Below, piece after piece: positions 1 through 5,057 of a stretch of 13,847 bases of DNA. How positions within the stretch are numbered: the first letter of the stretch is position 1; each line of letters starts with the position of its first letter. The stretch covers positions 1 through 13,847 of the forward strand of contig DASUZB010000332.1 of assembly GCA_036377075.1 (NCBI GenBank), given 5' to 3'. Below the pieces are notes generated by a model that was not told the DNA's origin, did no database searches, and was given only the letters and a program-made list of their open reading frames with translations. The position numbers were made by a program, and so were the translations under genes. The stretch comes from DASUZB01 sp036377075. Lineage in GTDB: Bacteria; Actinomycetota; CALGFH01.

Positions 1-385
1 CGGCGGTCTCCGGGCTCTTGGCCGCGGCGATTCCGGCGGTCCCGTGCAGGGCCGCAACGTCCCAGACGTTGCTGGCCCGCCTACGCGACATGCCGTGCTG
101 CAGCACGAACGCCCGTGCAGCGTTGGCGCTGGCGACCTCGAAGCGGTCCGTCGAGGAGCGGTAGCCGGGGGTGAGGCCGAGGTCGTGCAGCATCACCCCG
201 GCGAACAGCACCTCGACCTCGACCTCGAGGCCCCGCGCCGCGGCGATCAGCAGCGCGAGCTGGAAGCTCCGCTGGCAATGCTGCACCAGGAACGTCGGCG
301 AACTGGACCGCAACAGGTGCTCGACCGCCCGGCCGAGCTTGGTCCGCGGCGCTCCTGGCGTGGCCGCCGTCCCGGTGGCCGCCAT
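1..385 (-). CDS. HD-domain phosphohydrolase-like protein (3' end outside window)
   Basis: The window holds the first 128 codons; the gene continues past base 1. The product resembles the HD-superfamily proteins related to cyanamide hydratase, metal-dependent hydrolases. Visible family features are a first His in LVQHCQRSF (H36), the metal-binding HD pair in MLHDLGL (H67-D68), the conserved block RFEVASANAARAF (residues 81-93) and NVWDVAALHGTAGIA (106-120) with H114. The ATG at 383-385 is chosen because a good Shine-Dalgarno AGGAAGG lies 9 bases upstream. The gene is divergent from the GlxA-type regulator at 494, so that regulator probably controls it; this is inferred from position only. The true substrate cannot be told from the sequence. 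No signal peptide is seen, so the protein is expected in the cytoplasm. Confidence 0.85.
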   Translation of the reverse strand, partial: MAATGTAATPGAPRTKLGRAVEHLLRSSSPTFLVQHCQRSFQLALLIAAARGLEVEVEVLFAGVMLHDLGLTPGYRSSTDRFEVASANAARAFVLQHGMSRRRASNVWDVAALHGTAGIAAAKSPETA

Positions 386-394
386 CGCGCTGAT

Positions 395-401
395 CCTTCC
401 T
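395..401 (-). promoter_or_regulatory. Ribosome binding site of the HD-domain gene
   Basis: AGGAAGG on the minus strand, 9 bases before the ATG at 385. It fixes the start of the HD gene, which would otherwise be uncertain because longer readings exist in other frames. Confidence 0.65.
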
Positions 402-456
402 CGTCGCCTCGAGGCTCGGCGATCCCACTGTGCGAGCGCGCGCCACGCGCCGCGAG

Positions 457-491
457 TGGCAAGAAAGACAATTCTGGGCTATATCTTGCCA
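457..491 (+). promoter_or_regulatory. Operator/promoter of the GlxA-type regulator gene
   Basis: A perfect 8-bp inverted repeat, TGGCAAGA (457-464) and TCTTGCCA (484-491), has a 19-bp spacer and ends 2 bases before the regulator ATG. The same bases can be read as a promoter: TGGCAA (457-462) as a weak -35, a 17-bp spacer, and TATATC (480-485) as the -10. Transcription would then start at or next to the ATG at 494, giving a leaderless mRNA, which agrees with the absence of a Shine-Dalgarno. A protein bound to the repeat would cover both promoter elements, so autoregulation and control of the divergent HD gene are plausible. The repeat is seen directly; the promoter and binding roles are inferred. 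Confidence 0.6.
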
Positions 492-493
492 AC

Positions 494-1444
494 ATGGGCC
501 TGCACCACGTGGTCACCCTGCTGCTCGACGACTGCGTCCTGCTCGACGTCGCCATCCCGGTGCACGTGTTCGGGTACCACGGCGGCGATCGTTACCGCTT
601 CACGCTGGCCGGCCCCCGCCGCGGCCCGGTGCGCAGCTCGACCGGCGTGGTCCTGCATGCCGACGCGGGGCTGCGCGCCCTCGCGACCGCGGACACGGTG
701 GTGGTCCCCGGGTACGACGAGGTGCTGCGCCCACCCCCGGCGGCGGTGCTCACGGCCCTGCGGGCGGCCGCCGAGCGGGGTGCGCGGGTGGTGTCGATCT
801 GCACCGGGGCGTTCGCGCTCGCCCATGCCGGGTTGCTCGACGGCCGCCGCGCCACCACCCACTGGGTCGCCGCCACGAAGCTCGCCGACCGCTTCCCGTC
901 GGTGACGGTCGATCCCAACGTGCTGTACGTCGACGACGGCGCCGTCCTGACCAGCGCCGGCGTCGCGGCGGGCCTGGACCTGTGCCTGCACCTGGTGCGG
1001 TGCGACCACGGCGCGGCGGTCGCGGCGGCGATCGCCCGCCACACCGTGGTGGCTCCCCACCGCGCCGGCGACCAGGCGCAGTTCATCGAGCAGCCCATCC
1101 CAGCCCCAGGGGCTGGAGGAACGTCGTTGCAGGTCACCCGCAACTGGGCACTCGACCACCTCCACGAGCCGCTGGGCCTCGCGCGGCTGGCGCAGCACGC
1201 AGGCGTCTCGCCACGAACCTTCGCACGCCGCTTTCCCGCCGAGACGGGGACCACCCCGCTGCAGTGGCTGCTGGCGCAGCGCGTCCTGCTCGCCCGCCAG
1301 CTCCTGGAGCAGACCGACCATCCGGTCGAGAGCGTGGCGCGGGCCTGCGGCTTCCGCACCGCCCCCAACCTGCGCCGGCACTTCAGCCGCGTCACCGGCA
1401 CGACCCCCACCGCCTACCGGCACGCTTTCACCCTCCGCGGCTGA
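494..1444 (+). CDS. GlxA-family transcriptional regulator (DJ-1/PfpI-like domain plus AraC HTH)
   Basis: 316-aa regulator with the two-domain layout of the GlxA/FtrA group. Residues 1 to about 190 form a DJ-1/PfpI-like (class I glutamine amidotransferase-like) sensor domain with the nucleophile-elbow motif SICTGAFALAHAGLL (C103) and LTSAGVAAGLDLCLHLV (152-168). Residues about 215-312 form an AraC DNA-binding domain with two helix-turn-helix units: LARLAQHAGVSPRTFARRF (229-247), then VESVARACGFRTAPNLRRHF (278-297) followed by the typical GTTPTAYRHAF ending. The ATG at 494 is preferred over upstream GTG codons because the added N-terminus has no family resemblance and would overlap the divergent HD gene. 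There is no Shine-Dalgarno, and the -10-like TATATC close to the ATG suggests leaderless translation. The ligand is unknown; family sensor domains are usually not enzymes. Confidence 0.93.
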   Translation: MGLHHVVTLLLDDCVLLDVAIPVHVFGYHGGDRYRFTLAGPRRGPVRSSTGVVLHADAGLRALATADTVVVPGYDEVLRPPPAAVLTALRAAAERGARVVSICTGAFALAHAGLLDGRRATTHWVAATKLADRFPSVTVDPNVLYVDDGAVLTSAGVAAGLDLCLHLVRCDHGAAVAAAIARHTVVAPHRAGDQAQFIEQPIPAPGAGGTSLQVTRNWALDHLHEPLGLARLAQHAGVSPRTFARRFPAETGTTPLQWLLAQRVLLARQLLEQTDHPVESVARACGFRTAPNLRRHFSRVTGTTPTAYRHAFTLRG

Positions 1445-1462
1445 CCACATCGACCTCCCTGA

Positions 1463-1479
1463 CCCCGCGCTGTGCGGGG
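1463..1479 (+). terminator. Hairpin after the GlxA-type regulator gene
   Basis: CCCCGC-GCTGT-GCGGGG forms a 6-bp all-GC stem with a 5-base loop, starting 18 bases after the regulator stop. There is no T-tract, which is common for terminators in high-GC Gram-positives. Confidence 0.4.
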
Positions 1480-1503
1480 GCCAAGCTCGGTGACCTCGAA
1501 CAG

Positions 1504-1588
1504 TCAGCCACCGATCCCCAGCATCCCCGCCAGCTCCTTGCACCGCAGGCACACAGGGAACCGCCGAGGATCACGAACCGGACTGAGG
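1504..1588 (-). repeat. Zinc-tail repeat, copy 1 (DUF3039-like C-terminal fragment)
   Basis: First of three related copies. On the minus strand it is open up to a TGA at 1504-1506 and reads YCALSPVRDP, then RRFPVCLRCKEL, then AGMLGIGG. Compared with copy 2 it lacks two codons after the first Cys, an in-frame change, so the Cys pattern is C-x13-C-x2-C instead of C-x15-C-x2-C. Over the shared 3' 28 codons it differs from copy 2 by four silent changes and one Pro-to-Leu change, plus a change in the codon before SPVRDP. It lies between the ends of the GlxA-type regulator (+) and the M23-like gene (-). No convincing start codon with a Shine-Dalgarno is present; the nearest candidate is GTG in VLDARYCAL. 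Confidence 0.7.
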
Positions 1589-1640
1589 GCGCAATACCGC
1601 GCGTCGAGCACCGGACGCGGCGGTGTTGGGCGAGCCAGGG

Positions 1641-2327
1641 TTATTGGACCGCGCAGATGCGCTCGAGCCGCTGGGGGATGCCGCGCTCGACGCGCTGCCA
1701 GTGCCCGTCGCGTTCCACCAGGTAGGCCGCGAAGGCGCACGGGATGCCCGCCGCCCGCAGCGGGTCCGACGAGTCCATCAGCTGGAAGTGCAGGTGCGGG
1801 GCGGTCGAGTTCCCCGTGTGGCCGACACGTCCGAGCACCTCCTCGGCGCGGACCCGCTGCCCGCTGGTGACGGCGACGCTCCCCGGCGCCAGGTGCGCGT
1901 ACAGCGCGTAGATCCCTGCGGCTCCCACGATCACGTGGTTGCCGGCAAGCCCGGCAGGGTCCAGCCCTCGCCGCGCGAACGCCCACGTGGTCCTCACCGC
2001 CACCAAGGACTCCCGCACGGCGTGGAGCCACTGGCGCTCGGCCACGCCGTCGACGGCCTCGACGACCTCGCCGTCGAACGCCGCATGGACCGGCTGCCCC
2101 CAGCCGTAGCAGTCGCGCGTCCGCCCCCCGACCAGGAACCAGCGCAGGGTCCCCGCGGGGTGCAGGTGGAACCCGGGGCGGTGGTCGGTGCGGACCAGGT
2201 CGTAGGCGTACCGCTGGCCGAGCAGGTCGGTGCCGTGGCTGGGGATCCGGGACGCCGGGGTCCGCTGGACCGACCACTCGCCCCGGAGGGGAAACTCGAC
2301 GACGACCGGGTGATCGAGCTCACCCAT
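1641..2327 (-). CDS. M23-family (LytM-like) peptidase-domain protein, no signal peptide
   Basis: 228-aa protein with the lysostaphin/LytM fold signatures of peptidase family M23: SHGTD (H31), GQRYAYDL (D43), the beta-strand HAAFDGEVVEAVDG (81-94), YALYAHLAPGSV with H145, and NSTAPHLHFQL with H178 and H180. In the family these His/Asp residues bind zinc and activate water to cut peptides, typically peptidoglycan cross-links. No signal peptide or membrane segment is visible, so an extracellular cell-wall role is not supported by the sequence. The ATG at 2325-2327 overlaps the end of the GNAT gene by 8 bases (ATGGGTGA), so the two are probably co-transcribed and translationally coupled. Peptidase activity is inferred from the motifs; a non-lytic or regulatory role is possible. 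Confidence 0.85.
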   Translation of the reverse strand: MGELDHPVVVEFPLRGEWSVQRTPASRIPSHGTDLLGQRYAYDLVRTDHRPGFHLHPAGTLRWFLVGGRTRDCYGWGQPVHAAFDGEVVEAVDGVAERQWLHAVRESLVAVRTTWAFARRGLDPAGLAGNHVIVGAAGIYALYAHLAPGSVAVTSGQRVRAEEVLGRVGHTGNSTAPHLHFQLMDSSDPLRAAGIPCAFAAYLVERDGHWQRVERGIPQRLERICAVQ

Positions 2328-2814
2328 GGGAGCGGCCCTGCGCGTCGGACAGCGGCAGCTTCATCCCCGCGTGGGTGGCGCGGAAGCCGAGCGACTGGTA
2401 GAAGCGCAGCGCGTCCGGTCGCCGCTGGTCGGTCGCCACCTGCACCAGGCGGCAGCCACGCGCGCGTGCCCGCTCGATCGCCCAGCCCACCATGGCGCGG
2501 CCAAGGCCGCGATCCCGGCTGCCGGCGTCGACGCGGACCGCCTCGATCTGCGCCCGCTCCCCGCCGCGGTAGGTCAGCGACGGGATGAAGGTGAGCTGCA
2601 GCGTCCCGACCGCGCGCCCGTCCAGCTCGGCGACGACCAGGAACTGGTGGGGGTCGGCGTCGACCGCCTCGAACGCCCGCCAGTAGGCCCCGGGGAGCTC
2701 ACCCGGGCCGCTGGCTTCGCGGGTGGCGCCGAGCGGGTCGCTGGCCAGCAGCCGCACGATGGCCGGCACGTCCTGGCGGCGGGCGCGCCGAAACCGCAGC
2801 TTGCCGTCGCTCAT
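2320..2814 (-). CDS. GNAT-family N-acetyltransferase
   Basis: 164-aa acyl-CoA-dependent acetyltransferase of the GNAT superfamily. The acetyl-CoA pyrophosphate-binding loop is SRDRGLGRAM (residues 99-108), preceded by beta-strand IEAVRV (90-95). The C-terminal block FYQSLGFRATHAGMKL (138-153) is the usual family ending. It starts at ATG 2812-2814; the reading frame stays open further upstream, but that extension shows no domain and covers the divergent methyltransferase. No Shine-Dalgarno is seen. TAGACT (minus strand, 2826-2831) could be a -10 close to the start. The gene overlaps the downstream M23-like gene by 8 bases. The acceptor substrate is not predictable; small molecules or protein N-termini are both possible in this family. 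Confidence 0.9.
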   Translation of the reverse strand: MSDGKLRFRRARRQDVPAIVRLLASDPLGATREASGPGELPGAYWRAFEAVDADPHQFLVVAELDGRAVGTLQLTFIPSLTYRGGERAQIEAVRVDAGSRDRGLGRAMVGWAIERARARGCRLVQVATDQRRPDALRFYQSLGFRATHAGMKLPLSDAQGRSHG

Positions 2815-2971
2815 GGTCGAGCAACAGTCTACGGTCGCCGGCCAGGCACCGCTTCCAGGCCTGACCTCCGCTACGTGACCACCTGTGAACCTCCACCGCG
2901 GTGGCCCCAAGGCCCGCCGCCTCGAGTGCCCCAACGCAGCCCCAAGGCCCAGCCGCGGAGGGTCGCGCTGG

Positions 2972-2977
2972 TAGCTT
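2972..2977 (+). promoter_or_regulatory. Possible -10 element of the methyltransferase gene
   Basis: TAGCTT matches the TANNNT -10 pattern and sits 6 bases before the ATG at 2984. No Shine-Dalgarno is present, so a leaderless transcript is possible. No recognisable -35 was found. This is weak evidence. Confidence 0.3.
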
Positions 2978-2983
2978 TGGTCC

Positions 2984-3532
2984 ATGGCGACCAGGGCAGG
3001 CCCGCGGCACCCGCGGTGGGCGGTGGCCACGCTGGACCCCGGCCCTGACGACCTGCTGCTGGAGATCGGTTGCGGCTCCGGGGTCGCGGTCGCCATGGTC
3101 TGCGAGCGGCTGGTCGGCGGGAAGGTCGTGGCCATCGACCGGTCGGCCACGGCGATCAGCCGCGCGACCAAGCGCAACGCCGAGCACGTCGCCGCCGGAA
3201 GGGCGGTCCTGCTGACCATGGCGCTGGAGCAGTTGCGGCCCGCCGACGTGCTCGGACGCCAGGAACGGTTCAGCAAGGTCTTCGCGATGAACGTCAACCT
3301 GTTCTGGGTGCGCACCCCGGCCAAGGAACTGGACCTCGTCAAGCGCCTCCTGGCGCCTGGCGGCGCGCTGTACCTGTTCTACGGCTACGGGGGGTCACCC
3401 GCCGCGGGGAAGGCCAGCGAGAACGCCTCCAAGGTCCCAGGCATCCTCGCCGAGCACCTGGGCGTGCGCGGCTTCGCCACCGAGGTCATCCGGGACGTGG
3501 GGATGGTGTGCGTGGTGGCCAGACCCCAATAG
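2984..3532 (+). CDS. Class I SAM-dependent methyltransferase (small)
   Basis: 182-aa protein with a Rossmann-fold methyltransferase core. SAM-binding motif I is LLEIGCGSGVAVAMV (25-39). The acidic residue after beta-2 is D52 in VVAIDRSATAI, expected to hold the ribose of SAM. The later strand KVFAMNVNLFWV and the block LLAPGGALYLFYGYG match the post-motif strands. At this length there is little room for a dedicated substrate domain, so the methyl acceptor is unknown. It is transcribed alone, divergent from the GNAT/M23 pair, and followed by a strong hairpin. The ATG at 2984 is the first in frame; the leader looks short, with a -10-like box 6 bases before the start. Confidence 0.88.
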   Translation: MATRAGPRHPRWAVATLDPGPDDLLLEIGCGSGVAVAMVCERLVGGKVVAIDRSATAISRATKRNAEHVAAGRAVLLTMALEQLRPADVLGRQERFSKVFAMNVNLFWVRTPAKELDLVKRLLAPGGALYLFYGYGGSPAAGKASENASKVPGILAEHLGVRGFATEVIRDVGMVCVVARPQ

Positions 3533-3553
3533 GCCGCGACCCTCTTGCTCACT

Positions 3554-3579
3554 GGCAGGCGGTCCCGGCTTCGCCTGCC
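3554..3579 (+). terminator. Hairpin terminator after the methyltransferase gene
   Basis: GGCAGGCG (3554-3561) pairs perfectly with CGCCTGCC (3572-3579) around a 10-base loop, 21 bases after the methyltransferase stop. There is no T-run. It lies between that stop and repeat copy 2 and could serve convergent transcripts from both sides. Confidence 0.5.
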
Positions 3580-3601
3580 GCCGCACTCACCACCTCGGCG
3601 C

Positions 3602-3714
3602 TCACCCGCCGATCCCCAGCATCCCCGCCAGCTCCTTGCACCGCGGGCACACCGGGAACCGCCGCGGATCACGAACCGGACTGAAGCGGTGACCGCACAA
3701 GTGGACGTTCCTGC
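3602..3714 (-). repeat. Zinc-tail repeat, copy 2 (best preserved)
   Basis: Minus-strand open frame ending in TGA at 3602-3604. It reads VHLCGHRFSPVRDP, then RRFPVCPRCKEL, then AGMLGIGG, with a complete C-x15-C-x2-C pattern. From memory, actinobacterial DUF3039 proteins end with a very similar LCG....P.RDP...PVCP.CKE motif, so this looks like a detached zinc-binding tail of that type. Similarity to copy 3 begins at GCAGGAA (minus strand, end at 3714), where one copy has one extra A. There is no clear start codon: upstream codons stay open into the end of the preceding minus-strand gene (stop 3741-3743) without an ATG. The conserved block starts 27 bases after that gene. Confidence 0.75.
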
Positions 3715-3740
3715 ATGCCCGCCCCAATCCGCCGTGAGGC

Positions 3741-4255
3741 CTACCCGGAGACGTCCGAGCGGGCGCCCGACCTGAGCCGGAAGCTCTTACCGGCCTCGCG
3801 CGCCCACAACTCCGTGTTCGTCGTCAGGTAGAGTGCCGCCCAGCCCTGGTAAGAGCCCCACGCCCGCTCGGCGAAGGCGCGGAGCTCGCCGTCGCCGACC
3901 GGCTCGCCGTCGAAGTAGAACTGGCGCAGCGCCTCTCGGATGTAGAGATCGAGAACGGTGCCGGGGTTGGAAGCGGTGGCGGGGGATGGTCGGGATCGCC
4001 AGTGGCGATCACCGTGCTCACCAACCGCAGCCGCGCGAAGTCGTTCGGGGTCGTCTGGGCGACCTGCACCTGCGGATGATCGAACCCCTCTCCCGAGCGG
4101 ACCTCGATGGTGGCCTGGGGTTGGGCGTCGGTCGTGCCGATGCCCACGTCGCCGCTGGTGCGAAGCGGCTGGATCTGCTCCCCTGGTTGCACCGGCAGCA
4201 GGCCGAGGAAGTTGCTAAGCACTTGCTGCGGGGGGACGGCTTGGCTGACGGCCAT
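3741..4255 (-). pseudogene. Unrecognised protein gene interrupted by a frameshift
   Basis: No family was recognised. The start is ATG 4253-4255, with GGAG 7 bases upstream, 25 bases after the reductase stop, so it is the second gene of that operon. The first frame gives MAVSQAVPPQQVLSNFLGLL, then GIGTTDAQPQATIEVRSGEG and FARLRLVSTVIATGDPDHP, after which it becomes low-complexity Ser/Arg-rich. At this point another frame becomes protein-like: SNPGTVLDLYIREALRQFYF, then ELRAFAERAWGSYQGWAALY and LTTNTELWAREAGKSFRL, ending at TAG 3741-3743. Adding one base to the five-base run at 3981-3985 (C5 on the coding strand) joins the halves into about 171 aa. It is either a sequence error or a real mutation; I favour an error because both halves still look under coding constraint. 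Confidence 0.6.
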
Positions 4256-4280
4256 GGCGTGTCTCCATGCGCGTGAGCGG

Positions 4281-4868
4281 CTAGCGCACGTCGTAGGTAA
4301 GGTGGACGGCCGTGCGGGACGGCCGGACCTCCCGCTGCACGAGCTCGCGCCGGGCGGCGTCGACGAACAGCGGCGTGCCGGCGCCGAGCACCACCGGGGA
4401 GAGGTGGAGCACGAGCTCGTCCACCAGGCCGGCGTCGACGCTCTGGCGGATGATCTCGCCGCCGCCCATCACGAACACGTCCTTGTCGCCGGCCACGGCC
4501 TTGGCCTGCTCGATGGCGGTGGGCACGTCGGGCACGAAGCGGAAGTCGAGCGCGAGGCGCACGTCGGTCGGCGGCTGGTGGGTGACGACGAAGAACGGCG
4601 GCCGGGCGGCGTGCTGCGCGCCGTAGCCCATGTCGTCGCTCCAGCCGCTCGGGGCGTCGATCACGTCGAAGAGGTTGCGGCCCATCACCACGGCGCCGGA
4701 GCGCTCGGTCGAGAGGGCGAGGATCTCGGCGTCGAGGGGGTCGTCGCTGTCGAGGACCCACGTGTGCAGCGGCTCGCCGCCCGTGCCGAGCCCGTTGTCG
4801 GGGCCGGCGTCGGGCCCGGTCACGAAGCCGTCGAGGGAGACGGAGATGTCGGCGACCACGGTCGTCAT
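4281..4868 (-). CDS. Dihydrofolate reductase / RibD C-terminal family reductase
   Basis: 195-aa protein of the DHFR-like superfamily that contains the RibD C-terminal domain, NAD(P)H-dependent reductases, often of unknown substrate in actinobacteria. Visible motifs are ADISVSLDGFVTGPD (6-20), VVMGRNLFDVI (60-70), the NADP-binding glycine motif VFVMGGGEIIRQ (131-142) and LVDELVLHLSPVVLGAGTPL (148-167), followed by LF. The start is ATG 4866-4868, supported by GGAGGAGG 7 bases upstream. The gene is complete and 25 bases upstream of the frameshifted gene. The isolated C-terminal-type domain without a deaminase part means it is not a full riboflavin RibD. True DHFR activity is unlikely; the substrate is unknown. 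Confidence 0.9.
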   Translation of the reverse strand: MTTVVADISVSLDGFVTGPDAGPDNGLGTGGEPLHTWVLDSDDPLDAEILALSTERSGAVVMGRNLFDVIDAPSGWSDDMGYGAQHAARPPFFVVTHQPPTDVRLALDFRFVPDVPTAIEQAKAVAGDKDVFVMGGGEIIRQSVDAGLVDELVLHLSPVVLGAGTPLFVDAARRELVQREVRPSRTAVHLTYDVR

Positions 4869-4869
4869 G

Positions 4870-4883
4870 GGAGGTCCTCCTCC
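4870..4883 (-). promoter_or_regulatory. Shine-Dalgarno of the reductase gene within a small hairpin
   Basis: On the minus-strand transcript GGAGG-AGGA-CCTCC forms a perfect 5-bp stem with a 4-base loop that contains the ribosome binding sequence GGAGGAGG, just 1 base before the ATG. If it folds, it could damp translation. The pairing is visible; regulation is speculative. Confidence 0.35.
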
Positions 4884-4923
4884 GGTTGTCGGTCCTCGGG
4901 TGGAAGGGCGAGGCCGCCCCGGC

Positions 4924-5040
4924 TCATCGGTCGGGGCGACGGAGCACGGACACGGCGTAGGCCCTACCCGGCTCCCACGGCCCCGAATCCCACGTGGCGA
5001 CGCGCGCCTCGGGCACGAGGCCGGTGGCGCATGCTTTGCC
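4924..5040 (-). pseudogene. Possible small ORF or gene remnant with protein-like C-terminus
   Basis: Between the PLD stop and the reductase promoter a minus-strand frame reads CATGLVPEARVATWDSGPW, then EPGRAYAVSVLRRPDR, to a TGA at 4924-4926. The composition (two Trp, balanced charge, few Arg runs) looks more like a real protein end than a shadow frame. It has no good start: GTG before PEAR lacks a Shine-Dalgarno. A strong GAGGAGG precedes an ATG at 5030-5032, but in another frame that gives only 22 residues. It may be the 3' remnant of a lost gene or a frameshifted short gene. I do not recognise the family. Confidence 0.3.
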
Positions 5041-5057
5041 TCCTCGCTCGTGACGGT

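Noticed and set aside
44..493. 150-residue N-terminal extension of the GlxA-type regulator
   Set aside because: It overlaps the divergent HD gene and the promoter-like repeat, and has no resemblance to the family N-terminus, which begins at MGLHHVVTLLL.
2815..3342. Upstream extension of the GNAT gene to 340 aa
   Set aside because: The extra 176 residues are Ser/Pro/Arg-rich, without a domain, and antisense to the methyltransferase.
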